Source: MSPOR6 sp964652195 (GTDB lineage: Bacteria > Poribacteria > WGA-4E > WGA-3G). Taken from it: a stretch of DNA of 64,000 nucleotides. Each line of letters begins with the position of its first letter. Within the stretch, counting starts at the first letter, position 1. The position numbers and the translations under genes were made by a program. The notes under the pieces were generated by a model. That model was given only the letters and a program-made list of their open reading frames with translations, was not told the DNA's origin and ran no database searches. Of this stretch, positions 17,073-26,110 are shown one piece after another. Location of the stretch: positions 30,312-94,311 of the forward strand of contig CAZZBB010000067.1 in NCBI GenBank assembly GCA_964652195.1. The letters run 5' to 3'.

Positions 17073-17094
17073 TGATGATAAGGAGAAGCGATTA

Positions 17095-18018
17095 ATGAAT
17101 AAACACAGAAATATTACCGTTTATGCTATCTTGGGAATTGTCTGTGTATGGATGCTTGGCTGCGGAGGGTGTAATCCAGAACCAGCACCAACTGGGATGA
17201 CACCGACTGAAGGACCTGAATCTGGTGGAACCACTGTCGAGATTACTGGTGAAAATTTCGATACGAAAAATGGTGTAACTGTTACCTTTGGAAATATAAA
17301 AGGTCTAAGTGCAACTACTTCAAGTGCAACCTTAGTGACTGTCGTAACCCCTGAAGGAACTGCAGGAGAATCGGTAAGTGTTGTTATTACAAATAATGGA
17401 AAACCAGATGTACCTGTTACACTTAGTCAAAAATTCACATATACAGATGCAACACCACCAACGGTAACAAGCACTGATCCGGCAGATGGTACTGTATTAT
17501 CTGAATATGAAGACTCTCTTAACATTAGAGATAGTCTCACTGTCACATTTAGTGAACCTGTCAATACAGATAGTGTCAATATTCAGGTTGCAGTTGCAAA
17601 AACCGAAGAATCACTAAGTGAGCCTGCTGCAGAGATGCTTAGTGGAACAGTAAGTGGGAGTGGAGATTCTGTAACATTTACCGCAGATATGCCAATGCGA
17701 TGTGGTCGTATGTATACTGTAACTATTTCTGACGCTACTGATATGGCGGGTAACGCACTTGTAGATTCACACAGTTTTAGTTTTAGTACTACCAGTCCAG
17801 AACTCGTAAGAAGTTATCACGTTAAGGAAGAAGATATTCAAGATGAAAATGGTGAGGCAGCGCTTAGACTGATTGCTTCACGTCCTGAGATTTTTGATGA
17901 TCCAGAGAAGTGGACGCGGTTAGTTGCTGGAAACCAAGACGACTATATCTTTGATAGGACAAGACTGAGTGTCGGACAGCATTTATGGATTAAACGTGGT
18001 TCCGCTTGGGGCGATTAA
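17095..18018 (+). CDS. Lipoprotein with IPT/TIG, Big_5-like and C-terminal LysM-like domains
   Basis: A 307-residue lipoprotein: signal peptide and lipobox WMLGC (Cys23). After a Pro-rich linker comes an IPT/TIG domain (about 34-118; GPESGGTTVEITGENF), a Big_5-type Ig domain (about 120-237; PPTVTSTDPADGT, LTVTFSEPV, DMAGNAL), and a C-terminal LysM-like module (about 240-304; LRLIASRPEIFDDPEKW, LSVGQHLWIKRG). LysM binds glycans such as peptidoglycan, so the protein could tether the cell wall to an extracellular ligand. ATG follows AAGGAGAAG. Confidence 0.78.
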   Translation: MNKHRNITVYAILGIVCVWMLGCGGCNPEPAPTGMTPTEGPESGGTTVEITGENFDTKNGVTVTFGNIKGLSATTSSATLVTVVTPEGTAGESVSVVITNNGKPDVPVTLSQKFTYTDATPPTVTSTDPADGTVLSEYEDSLNIRDSLTVTFSEPVNTDSVNIQVAVAKTEESLSEPAAEMLSGTVSGSGDSVTFTADMPMRCGRMYTVTISDATDMAGNALVDSHSFSFSTTSPELVRSYHVKEEDIQDENGEAALRLIASRPEIFDDPEKWTRLVAGNQDDYIFDRTRLSVGQHLWIKRGSAWGD

Positions 18019-18059
18019 TAGACTGATAAGAAACCAAAAATATCCATAGAAATAACTAT

Positions 18060-18094
18060 AAAGCCGTGTAAATATTATACGGCTTTATTATTTT
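18060..18094 (+). terminator. Rho-independent terminator
   Basis: AAAGCCG...CGGCTTT stem (18060-18086) followed by ATTATTTT, 42 bases after the LysM lipoprotein stop. Confidence 0.85.
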
Positions 18095-18386
18095 CAGCAG
18101 ATGCCATTTCAATCCCATCAACCAACATCCATCCTGGGAAGCAAACCACTATTCTACCAATTCTTCTTTGTACCAAGGTTAATCTTCGGGCATTTATACC
18201 GGGAACGTCTACAAGTTTTCTTATCAAGGTATTGGTAATGTTGATTCACTGTTTCGCAAAATCTACCGTCTTATTGGGTTCAATTCTAACCAAGGTCAAT
18301 TCCATACCTTGCTACACTGATGCTTACACTAACCAATTCCATAAACTCACTTATTATACCGTTTCTGAGAATTAAAGTCTCTTTAA

Positions 18387-18433
18387 TGTAGCATAAACTT
18401 TTAGTAATGTAACATAAACTTTTAGTTTGTGCG
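18387..18433. repeat. Palindromic unit, partially duplicated copy
   Basis: The left arm TGTAGCATAAACTTTTAG occurs twice in tandem (second as TGTAACATAAACTTTTAG) and is followed by one right arm, TTTGTGC. It is related to copies at 603 and 18523. Confidence 0.65.
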
Positions 18434-18479
18434 GTATTTCAAGACTTACATAACAACAGTTAATGGGATAAACATTTAT

Positions 18480-18502
18480 AGAAATGGTATTATACCATTT
18501 CT
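18480..18502. repeat. Perfect palindrome containing the AGAAATGGTATTA repeat
   Basis: AGAAATGGTAT-T-ATACCATTTCT: 11-bp perfect arms with a single central base. The left arm is the dispersed core also found at 672 and 18595. Confidence 0.65.
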
Positions 18503-18522
18503 GATTTATCACGACTCTCTTT

Positions 18523-18551
18523 TGTAGCATAAACTTTTAGTTTGTGCTACA
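18523..18551. repeat. Palindromic intergenic unit, intact copy
   Basis: Arms TGTAGCATAAACT and AGTTTGTGCTACA around TTT, nearly the same as 603-632. Confidence 0.75.
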
Positions 18552-18682
18552 CAACACTTCATTTATAGCTATTGCGAATGGGTCAAAAATTAATAGAAAT
18601 GGTATTAGATTCAGATAAGTGTAAACGTTTCCTCTCTATCCAATAAGATTACTGTAACGTGTAAAATCTACAGATTAAAAAG

Positions 18683-18727
18683 AAAAACGGATTGGCAAAA
18701 ACTAAGTCTAAATGCCAATCCGTTTTT
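18683..18727. terminator. Strong bidirectional terminator
   Basis: Perfect 15-bp arms AAAAACGGATTGGCA (18683-18697) and TGCCAATCCGTTTTT (18713-18727) give a T-run in both directions. It lies 18 bases beyond the stop of the minus-strand P460-like gene. Confidence 0.9.
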
Positions 18728-18745
18728 ATACTTTATACAGAAGTA

Positions 18746-19423
18746 TTAGATCCCGTTGCCGTTTCTGTTCCCATTTCCGTTTCCAGTACCTTCTTCGGTC
18801 ATGCCTTCTTCAGTCATACCTTCTTCAGTCATACCTTCTTCGGTCATGCCTTCTTCATCTTTCATTAGTGAAACGAAGACGTAATCATTACCTTCACCAG
18901 CCTTCGCATGACACTCGTCACAACCGACACTAGCTTCCAAGGAAAAATTATTTCCATTGACACCGTATATCCACCCGCCCCGTTCGGCATACATCGGGTC
19001 TTCAGTTTTTGTCATCGATGCGACATGTACGACTTTATCTACCATATCATCTACACCATAGACTTCCTTGATAATCATAGAACCAGCAGGATACATTTTA
19101 TCACCTTCAGCCATGTTTGCCATAGCAGCAACATCGTTGAAATAGACAGTCCGAGCACCAGGGGTATGTGCCGCACCGGTTCCAGCGGCGTTCATGGCAG
19201 CAGCAGCTTCCGCAACAGTCATCATTGGTGCTTCAAGGTCAACACTTGCCCAAGAATGGTGTGCAGCCATTTCCATGACCATTTCCATCGTTTCATCAGG
19301 ACCCATCATATCTGCTTCTGGATCCATCATAACCTCTTCTAACATGTCTTGAGTACTATCACAAGCCATAAAGGTAACTGTACAAATTAAAACTGTAATC
19401 AAGAGCACTTGATATCTTAGCAT
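18746..19423 (-). CDS. Cytochrome P460-like haem lipoprotein with Met-rich and repeat regions
   Basis: A 225-residue lipoprotein (lipobox FMAC, Cys21). Residues 27-56 are unusually rich in Met, Asp, Glu and end in HH. The folded part (about 55-190) fits cytochrome P460/c'-beta proteins (YPAGSMIIKEVYG at 111-123) and carries one haem c motif, Cys168-Asp-Glu-Cys171-His172. Then come four identical EGMTE pentapeptides (residues 191-210) and a Gly/Asn tail. P460 family members act on hydroxylamine or bind NO; whether the cross-linking Lys is present cannot be settled here. It is probably periplasmic and lipid-anchored. Confidence 0.8.
   Translation of the reverse strand: MLRYQVLLITVLICTVTFMACDSTQDMLEEVMMDPEADMMGPDETMEMVMEMAAHHSWASVDLEAPMMTVAEAAAAMNAAGTGAAHTPGARTVYFNDVAAMANMAEGDKMYPAGSMIIKEVYGVDDMVDKVVHVASMTKTEDPMYAERGGWIYGVNGNNFSLEASVGCDECHAKAGEGNDYVFVSLMKDEEGMTEEGMTEEGMTEEGMTEEGTGNGNGNRNGNGI
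18794..18853. repeat. Tandem 15-bp repeat, four units, inside the P460-like gene
   Basis: Four in-frame 15-bp units encode EGMTE. Units differ at synonymous sites (GGT/AGT and GCC/ACC variants on the plus strand), so the repeat is not brand new or is maintained at protein level. Confidence 0.85.
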
Positions 19424-19643
19424 TGTTAATGTTCCTTTTCTTTTCTATAGAAAAATAAATTTTAGAGTTGCTAACCTACAGTTAATCAAACTCTAATAGA
19501 ATAAAGCAGTTTATGAGCTGCTCTATACACAACTTCATTATTATCAATTGTAGCATAATTCAATTTATAATTCAAAAAATATAATTCTGTCTTAATTAAG
19601 TAAAAATTAAAGACTTCTATTTTCAATATTAAGACAACGATTG

Positions 19644-21248
19644 CTAATCCGGTTTATGGATTTCAAAATAGATTTCCTGAATATAAGCATTCTTAGAATC
19701 TTGTGATTTGGCGTCAGTAATTATCTTTCGCGCATCAGAAATTCTATTCAGACGAAAATAAACAAGAGCAAGCGTTGCCAAATGGGTGGGACGGTTATCA
19801 GTTTCAACAGCATCATTCGCAAGAACAAGTGCCTCATCCAACAATCTGCTTTCTTCAGCAAGAAGTGATGCTAAAGCATTCTTTGGATAAGATACATCGG
19901 GAGCAAGTTTAATCGCTTGACGAAAATCAGCTTCTGCTTTTGCTGATTCTCCCCGCTGTTGGTGAATCTGTCCTCGCCAAAAATAACCTGGTGCCCAAGT
20001 CACCTCTTGGCGAATCCCCAATGTATACGCATCAATTGCTCCTACAAAATCCCCAAATGACTTACGAAGATTGGCTAATTGAGAATAAGCATCCATAAAG
20101 TTGGGATCATTCTGAATCAAAGTTTGCAAATGTCCTTCAGCATTATTACGATTTCCCAACTTTGCTTCAATTAACCCTAAATGTAACAATGCTTGCCGGG
20201 AATTAGTTTCATAGTTAAGTACACGTGCGTATGTTTTTTTAGCAGATTCCAGACTGTTTAGTTGCATTTGAACAAAAGCATAATCTTTCAAGGCAGGTAT
20301 GTATGTCTCATCTGTTTCCAATGCCTTCTCCAACAATTCTAATGCAGGTGGTCCCTGTTGTTTATCTATAAAAACTCGCGCCTGTTTCCAGTATACCTCT
20401 GCCAATATTCTTTTGTACCGAGAACGTGCTGTGTTTGCCCGTTTAACTTCACCGAGTTCATCGAATAGGTCCGCAAGAGATTTGTAGAATAACGGCTTAT
20501 TTGGATTAGCATCAATTGCCTTTTCATAAAAATGTTGTGCAATCTCATACATATCTCGTGCTCGCGCCGCTTCGCCTCTTCCATAGATAGCACTTGTCAA
20601 CGTTACATCTAACGTATATGCTTCCCTGAATACTGCATCGGCTTCATCATAACGGTTAAGCTTTAGCAGGACATATCCAAGATTATTATAAGCAGCTGTT
20701 GATGCAGGTTCCAATTGAACTGCTACGATATAGTAGCGACGTGCTTGTTCCAAGTTACCACGTTCCGTCTCAATTTGTCCTAAAGCAATATACCAAGCCA
20801 CAGGAGCATTTTCTCCTGCCCCCTTAACTGCTTTCTGAAAAAATTCATCCGCTTTATCCAACTGCTTATTACGATGATACGCAGTTGCAAGTTTGGCTTG
20901 TACGGTAGGTTCAATCAAAATACGTTCAGTTTGTGGAAATAGAGAAATCAGTTCTAATGCTCGTAAAAATGATGTAATTGCACTCACATAATTCCTAAGT
21001 TTTCCAGATGCATCCCCTATTCCAATATGTGCTATTGGTAATCCAGGATACTGTTTTACAATGGACTGATATATTTGCAGGACTTCATTCCAATTCTCTT
21101 CTTGAAACACTTTCTGTGCATTCTCAAGTTGGTTTTGAACATGTTCTGGTAAGGTCGTTAGATCCCACGGGGTTACTTCGGCATAAGAGGATAAGGTGAT
21201 TATAAACAATAGAAGACATAGGAAATGACGAATTTGACCCATATACAT
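19644..21248 (-). CDS. Periplasmic TPR-repeat protein
   Basis: A 534-residue protein with a signal peptide (cleavage near SSYA, residue 23) followed by about a dozen tetratricopeptide repeats through most of its length, shown by recurring 34-residue spacing of A-x-x-x-Y/F...P-x-x motifs (for example AAYNNLGYVLLKLNRYDEAD). TPRs are protein-binding scaffolds. It starts four bases after the stop of the SurA-like gene, so the two are one operon and may cooperate in envelope protein handling. The start may be ATG 21248 or 21242; neither has a strong ribosome site. Confidence 0.85.
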   Translation of the reverse strand: MYMGQIRHFLCLLLFIITLSSYAEVTPWDLTTLPEHVQNQLENAQKVFQEENWNEVLQIYQSIVKQYPGLPIAHIGIGDASGKLRNYVSAITSFLRALELISLFPQTERILIEPTVQAKLATAYHRNKQLDKADEFFQKAVKGAGENAPVAWYIALGQIETERGNLEQARRYYIVAVQLEPASTAAYNNLGYVLLKLNRYDEADAVFREAYTLDVTLTSAIYGRGEAARARDMYEIAQHFYEKAIDANPNKPLFYKSLADLFDELGEVKRANTARSRYKRILAEVYWKQARVFIDKQQGPPALELLEKALETDETYIPALKDYAFVQMQLNSLESAKKTYARVLNYETNSRQALLHLGLIEAKLGNRNNAEGHLQTLIQNDPNFMDAYSQLANLRKSFGDFVGAIDAYTLGIRQEVTWAPGYFWRGQIHQQRGESAKAEADFRQAIKLAPDVSYPKNALASLLAEESRLLDEALVLANDAVETDNRPTHLATLALVYFRLNRISDARKIITDAKSQDSKNAYIQEIYFEIHKPD

Positions 21249-21252
21249 AACT

Positions 21253-22257
21253 TTACTTCACTGGTCGAATAGTAATTTCGGAAACTCGATTCAATGCTTC
21301 ATCTAAGATGTACCACGATATCTTGGATTTTTGTTTGGTTAGCCATTTCTCATACTCTATTTTCGCTTTCTGTTCGCGAATCAGTCTCGCTACCTCATGT
21401 TTAACTTCTGAATACTGTCTCTGACGTGAAGGAGTTTTTCTAATCTGTTTTACAATAATATGTCCTTCTGGTATAGATATTGGTCCTTTATATTCTAAAA
21501 GTTTCAATTCCGAGACAAGTGATCCTAATGAGGTATTTGTTGGAATAGTTTCCATACCAACATTAACGACTGGGTTTGATTCATAGTCCTTCTTAATAGT
21601 ATTAAAAGTATCACCTTGTTCCAATTGTCCCATAATTTTTTTAGCAAGATTCTCGGCAATCCGATTATCATTTTCTGTTGATACAAAAATTCGTATGTAA
21701 TTAAGGGTAACCATTTCTGGCACAATAAAATCTGTCTTATTTGCTTCAAAGTATTGTGGTGCTAAGTCATCAATCTCTCTGTTATCAACAGAATTTATAA
21801 ATTCAAGTTTATAATACTCATCGAAAACGATACTATCATTGATCCACTGTTTGATTACTTCCATTTCTATTTCTTGGTTATTTAGAATAGCACTGAAAGC
21901 ATCATTAGACGTGTATGTCTCTCCTATCACAGTTAACTTATTATTCACCTGTTCCTTACGATCAATCGTCGTGATGCCAATGTGTTTTGCTTTTTGTAAA
22001 ACCAATTTACGATTGATAATTCGATTCAGATAATTTTGTTTCTCCACCTCTGTTGGCTCATTTGGGTTAGTTTTATTGACTATTCCTTCAATACGAATTT
22101 CATTCACAAGGTCACTCTGGGTAATTGGCTGTGTATTAACAACCGCGATTACAGAGTCGATTAGTATTTGTGAGTATACATTCCCTATAAAGAGAAATAA
22201 GAGAGGGATTATATAGAAGACAATTGTATATGATCTTTGGAGTCTTGAATTGGTCAT
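21253..22257 (-). CDS. SurA-like periplasmic foldase (peptidyl-prolyl isomerase family)
   Basis: A 334-residue exported protein. After a signal peptide (about 1-30, ending VYSQ) comes a SurA/PrsA N-terminal chaperone segment (DSVIAVVNTQPITQSDLVNEI). A parvulin-like stretch follows about 170-285 (TLNYIRIFV, PEGHIIVKQIRK), then a C-terminal helix (EVARLIREQKAKIEYEKWL). The parvulin domain looks divergent, so chaperone rather than isomerase activity is likely. ATG 22257 was chosen because the longer ORF starts at a TTG without ribosome site and spoils the signal peptide. It lies upstream of the TPR gene. Confidence 0.75.
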   Translation of the reverse strand: MTNSRLQRSYTIVFYIIPLLFLFIGNVYSQILIDSVIAVVNTQPITQSDLVNEIRIEGIVNKTNPNEPTEVEKQNYLNRIINRKLVLQKAKHIGITTIDRKEQVNNKLTVIGETYTSNDAFSAILNNQEIEMEVIKQWINDSIVFDEYYKLEFINSVDNREIDDLAPQYFEANKTDFIVPEMVTLNYIRIFVSTENDNRIAENLAKKIMGQLEQGDTFNTIKKDYESNPVVNVGMETIPTNTSLGSLVSELKLLEYKGPISIPEGHIIVKQIRKTPSRQRQYSEVKHEVARLIREQKAKIEYEKWLTKQKSKISWYILDEALNRVSEITIRPVK

Positions 22258-22353
22258 AACAGGTGAGATCGTACCGTAAATTTCTATTGAATTCAAGGTT
22301 TATTGCTGTGTATAGGATAACAAATACACCAACACTGATATGAACTTTAATGA

Positions 22354-23523
22354 CTATTCCAACAACCCAATTATACCACAACCAATACGAGCACCCGCCC
22401 CAGGTCTTACCCTTAAAGCTCTTACCGTGGATTTAATCCATTCACCAAACAACTCATCATCTCCTTGGAAATACCCTAAAACCCATGCAGTTGTACGTTC
22501 ATCCAGAAAATTCGTAAGTAATACATTATATCCTATTGTGTCATTACTGTTTTCTATGTCCACACCAGATGTAATATACAAATGTGTCAACCGATTCTTC
22601 ATCTCCTGTTCAAAATCTACTGGAGATCCAGTTGAATATATCTGCCTATATTGATTCGTAAAGAAATCAGGATCTACTGGTAATCCTTGATTCATAAAGA
22701 AATCATGATATGTCCCTAATGTCTTTGGTTGGATATTCAAGAATGATTGATATGTAGGTGTCCCTTCAAATGGAATTGAAATCAGTATACTTGGGTCAAT
22801 TAACTGTTCAGGACTCAAAAAACAATTCAGTAACAACTCTAATAAGTTATGACTATGCGGACCGATATCCTGTCCGGGGAGATGGTGATCTGATTCCAAA
22901 TCTATATGTTGAGCAAGCACTGCCAAAGTACAGACATGTGTGTCTTGTGGAATCACATCAACCATTTGTCCTTGTATGTGGGTATGCATACTAGTGTTAT
23001 CAAAATGAGGATTGGTTTGGAATGTATCTCCTGTTTCATGTATCAATATCAATTTATTAAGAATATCCGTGCTGGGATCACCACCAACTGACCAATATCG
23101 TGTTGTAAATTCTAATACACCACTACCATTTTCATTCACACGGATGTTGCCAATTTCCCCGATTCCAATTGGAGGTGTATCAAGAGTAGCATCTGCAACA
23201 GGAACACCTGCAGTTCCCGCGGAGATATCCATAGGATGCCAATGCGGACCAACATCACTACAATCTTCCCCTGTATGGATATGTGCTGCATGCCAACCAG
23301 GAGAAGCATTATGAATTTCAATTACAACATGCACCTCACCATTCATACCCATGAAAGTAGCAGTACCATTTAAACTACTACCATCAATTGAAGAGATATT
23401 AGCATAAGCTACTTTCTTGATAGATGTGGTGGTAATTACCTCTGTAGGTATTCTCTCGCATCCTATACTAATTAACACTATTAAGACGAGATAGGTAAAA
23501 TGCAAATTACTTCTAAATATCAT
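22354..23523 (-). CDS. Lipoprotein with Cu/Zn-SOD-like domain split by a long insertion
   Basis: A 389-residue lipoprotein (lipobox SIGC, Cys22). Residues 40-170 match the Cu/Zn superoxide dismutase fold: HAAHIHTGEDCS gives the copper ligands His81 and His83 and the disulfide Cys88; VGPHWHP gives His94; LILIHETGD gives His162. The SOD C-terminal strand reappears only at the very end (GAGARIGCGIIGLL, Cys382). Residues about 175-370 are an insertion with no motif I know. At the zinc site, the position of the SOD His80 is Gly and Asp83 is Glu, so zinc binding seems lost. It is divergent from the sulfatase at 23738. Confidence 0.75.
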   Translation of the reverse strand: MIFRSNLHFTYLVLIVLISIGCERIPTEVITTTSIKKVAYANISSIDGSSLNGTATFMGMNGEVHVVIEIHNASPGWHAAHIHTGEDCSDVGPHWHPMDISAGTAGVPVADATLDTPPIGIGEIGNIRVNENGSGVLEFTTRYWSVGGDPSTDILNKLILIHETGDTFQTNPHFDNTSMHTHIQGQMVDVIPQDTHVCTLAVLAQHIDLESDHHLPGQDIGPHSHNLLELLLNCFLSPEQLIDPSILISIPFEGTPTYQSFLNIQPKTLGTYHDFFMNQGLPVDPDFFTNQYRQIYSTGSPVDFEQEMKNRLTHLYITSGVDIENSNDTIGYNVLLTNFLDERTTAWVLGYFQGDDELFGEWIKSTVRALRVRPGAGARIGCGIIGLLE

Positions 23524-23584
23524 TAAATTTGACTCAGTCCTATATATCGAATTATATTTATAAATCTAATATTATCTTATACTT

Positions 23585-23612
23585 ATTGTAATTAAATAAC
23601 TTCCTGTGTCAA
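23585..23612 (-). promoter_or_regulatory. Promoter for the SOD-like lipoprotein
   Basis: On the minus strand TTGACA (23612-23607) and TACAAT (23590-23585) are separated by 16 bases; the start would lie about 55 bases before the gene. Confidence 0.55.
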
Positions 23613-23678
23613 GTTTTCTATAAAAACCGAGGGCAACGAATAATTCAGCATAGAATCACATAATTCAATCTCGCTCAG

Positions 23679-23707
23679 TTGACTTGAGAAACGTATATGT
23701 CTATAAT
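23679..23707 (+). promoter_or_regulatory. Promoter for the second sulfatase
   Basis: TTGACT (23679-23684), a 17-base spacer and TATAAT (23702-23707), 31 bases before the ATG. It lies opposite the divergent SOD-like promoter. Confidence 0.7.
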
Positions 23708-23737
23708 ACATATAAACCCTTTTGAGAGAACATATAA

Positions 23738-25186
23738 ATGTCCGATAAACCTCCTAATATACTCTGGATATGTACCGACCAACAACGATTTGATACGTTA
23801 GGTTGCTATGGTAACCAATTCGTCCACACCCCCAACTTAGATAAACTTGCATCAGAAGGTGTGCTTTTTCAACACGCATACTGTCAAAGTCCAGTTTGTA
23901 CACCGAGTAGAGCAAGTTTTCTCACAGGTCGATACCCACGGACCACTCGATGTCGACAGAATGGACAAGCAATTCCACCTGATGAAGTATTGGTAACTAA
24001 ACTATTACAGGAGGCTGGATATATCTGCGGGTTAGCAGGAAAACTCCACCTTGCCCCTTGTAACCCAAGTGTCTGCAAAGGAACAGAACAACGTATTGAT
24101 GATGGCTATGACCAGTTTTTCTGGTCACACGATCCAGCAGATGCATGGTCAACACACGACTATATTCAATGGATCAAGGATAAAGGACTAAACAGAGACA
24201 GCAAACCGTTCTCAGATTCAAAATATGTCCGAACAATCCCATCCGAGGAACATAGTCAAACAACCTGGAGCGTGGAACGAGCCATGACATTTATCAGTAA
24301 TGCTTCAAGATTTAAACAACCTTGGCTATTCTCAGTTAATATGTTCGATCCACACCATGCTTTTGACCCACCAATCGCAGCACTTGAACGGTATCGTAAT
24401 ATCCTAAATGATATTCCTTTACCAAACTATGTTGAAGGGGAACTTGACAATAAACCAATTTGGCAACAAATTGACCATGGTGGTGCTTATGGAGGAAAAT
24501 CTGGTTATCCTTTCCAAGACATGTGTGATGACGATCATCGTTGGGTTACTACAGCATATTGGGCAATGATTGATGTAATAGATACACAAGTTGGACGGAT
24601 AATCAAGTTCTTGGATGAAATTGAACAGAGAGAAAACACTATTATTATCTTTACATCTGATCATGGAGAAATGCTTGGGGATCATGGTATATACCTAAAA
24701 GGACCATATTTCTATGAACCTGCTATTCGGGTGCCACTCATTATTTCAGGGCCGAATATGTTAGATAATGGTGGACGTTCAAAGGCATTTGTGGAATTAG
24801 TGGATTTAGCACCAACACTAATGGAAGCAGCCAATTTGGAACCATTTCATGGAATGCAGGGACAGAGTATTTTGCCAATGCTATCAGGTGAAAAAAGTTT
24901 GGATTCACATAGGGATGATGTCTACTGCGAATACTATAACGCTATGGGTTGGCATCGTGAACCCACTGCAAACGCTACGATGGTAAGAAACAATCGGTAT
25001 AAGATAGTTGCAGCACATGGTACTGAAAGTGGAGAATTATATGATCTGGAAACCGATCCGAAGGAAACACACAATCTATGGAACAATTCAGATTACAAGG
25101 ATGTAAAACTAACAATGCAGGATAGATTAATTGATCGGATGGCATGGACAGTTGACCCATTGCCTGAAAGGCAAGCACCGTGGTAA
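23738..25186 (+). CDS. Sulfatase (formylglycine-dependent)
   Basis: A 482-residue sulfatase. Cys54-Thr-Pro-Ser-Arg58 is the formylglycine signature. Other active-site residues: Asp14 (CTDQQ, where the second residue of the usual DD pair is Gln), Lys102/His104 (GKLH), Asp308-His309 (TSDHG) and Lys321. DQQ at the start is common in the choline-sulfatase/arylsulfatase branch. There is no signal peptide. It belongs to a different branch from the sulfatase at 4015. Its stop codon overlaps the PAP2 gene. The substrate is not deducible. Confidence 0.88.
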   Translation: MSDKPPNILWICTDQQRFDTLGCYGNQFVHTPNLDKLASEGVLFQHAYCQSPVCTPSRASFLTGRYPRTTRCRQNGQAIPPDEVLVTKLLQEAGYICGLAGKLHLAPCNPSVCKGTEQRIDDGYDQFFWSHDPADAWSTHDYIQWIKDKGLNRDSKPFSDSKYVRTIPSEEHSQTTWSVERAMTFISNASRFKQPWLFSVNMFDPHHAFDPPIAALERYRNILNDIPLPNYVEGELDNKPIWQQIDHGGAYGGKSGYPFQDMCDDDHRWVTTAYWAMIDVIDTQVGRIIKFLDEIEQRENTIIIFTSDHGEMLGDHGIYLKGPYFYEPAIRVPLIISGPNMLDNGGRSKAFVELVDLAPTLMEAANLEPFHGMQGQSILPMLSGEKSLDSHRDDVYCEYYNAMGWHREPTANATMVRNNRYKIVAAHGTESGELYDLETDPKETHNLWNNSDYKDVKLTMQDRLIDRMAWTVDPLPERQAPW

Positions 25187-25809
25187 CATTAAACATTGAC
25201 AGTCTTAATTCTAAATTAAAACACCTCCAAAAATTTACCTCTATCACTTCCCTGATATTTATATGCTTATTCAATTTAAGCACGTTTGTATTTGCAGATA
25301 ATATCCTAAAACGCTGGGATCAAGATCTATTTAATCGAATTTACGATGCACCACCCCATAGTGAACCGTTGTGGACTGGAATGGAGATAACCACAGAGTT
25401 TGGACACTACCGGGCAGTCATGGGGTTCTCTATTTTGCTTATGGTGTACGGTAATGAAGACCATCGTAATACTGGACGACTTGTCTCATCCGCATATTTA
25501 GGTGCTGGTGTTGTAACATACGGAATGAAACGCCTGATTGGTAGAAAACGTCCACTTGATGAGACCTTGGGTAGTCCAGCAATGCCATCAGGACATGCAG
25601 CGTTGGCATTTAGCACTGCAACAATTCTGGGGTGTCGATATCCGAAATGGCGTATACCGTTATATATTGGTGCTGGACTGGTAGGTTTCTCACGCATCTA
25701 TCTTGGAAGACACTATACATCCGATGTGTTAGTTGGTGCAGGAATCGGTACAACAATAGGTTTCCTTGTCTGGAACAACCGCATGACATTGTTAAAATGG
25801 GAGTTTTAA
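25180..25809 (+). CDS. PAP2-family membrane phosphatase
   Basis: A 209-residue membrane protein with a signal or first TM segment (about 20-40) and the three PAP2 motifs: KRLIGRKRP (about 110-118), MPSGHAAL (about 129-136, catalytic His) and SRIYLGRHYTSDVLVG (about 168-183). The family dephosphorylates lipid phosphates or undecaprenyl diphosphate with the active site on the outer face of the membrane. The GTG start at 25180 overlaps the sulfatase by seven bases and has GAAAGG upstream inside that gene, so translation is probably coupled. There is no evident link to sulfate chemistry. Confidence 0.85.
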   Translation: MVTLNIDSLNSKLKHLQKFTSITSLIFICLFNLSTFVFADNILKRWDQDLFNRIYDAPPHSEPLWTGMEITTEFGHYRAVMGFSILLMVYGNEDHRNTGRLVSSAYLGAGVVTYGMKRLIGRKRPLDETLGSPAMPSGHAALAFSTATILGCRYPKWRIPLYIGAGLVGFSRIYLGRHYTSDVLVGAGIGTTIGFLVWNNRMTLLKWEF

Positions 25810-26110
25810 CTAAACAATTTATATGTGTTATCCTGATACTCAATTAAGCGTATTTATATAGTTCTCTGGTTTGGTATAGTCAATTATTAAGACGATATGT
25901 CATCCTTCCCCACAAGATCCCAAATGAAAAATAATGAATTAACACATAGAATATTCAACAAATACACAACAACGAAAAATAATTGAAGAATTATTGAAGA
26001 AAACCTAACCAATAAACAACAAAAGACAAAAATATTGAAATAGTATCCTATTACTTAAATAACAAAAGTAAAGAATATTTAGAAAAACATCACAAATACT
26101 AATTATCAAC

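Larger units (their letters stand above)
18019..18745. other. Gene-free, repeat-rich gap
   Basis: Between convergent genes. It contains a terminator for the LysM lipoprotein, two sets of palindromic TGTAGCA units, two copies of the ATAGAAATGGTATTA repeat (one forming a perfect palindrome) and the terminator of the P460-like gene. The segment 18100-18360 has no structure I recognise. Confidence 0.65.

Noticed and set aside
18794..18853. Short tandem repeat considered as a CRISPR-like array
   Set aside because: Units are contiguous 15-bp codons for EGMTE with no spacers, and are in frame within a gene.
18908..19342. 144-codon plus-strand ORF opposite the P460-like gene
   Set aside because: Antisense to a gene with signal peptide, haem motif and terminator; high His/Phe content comes from the complementary codons.
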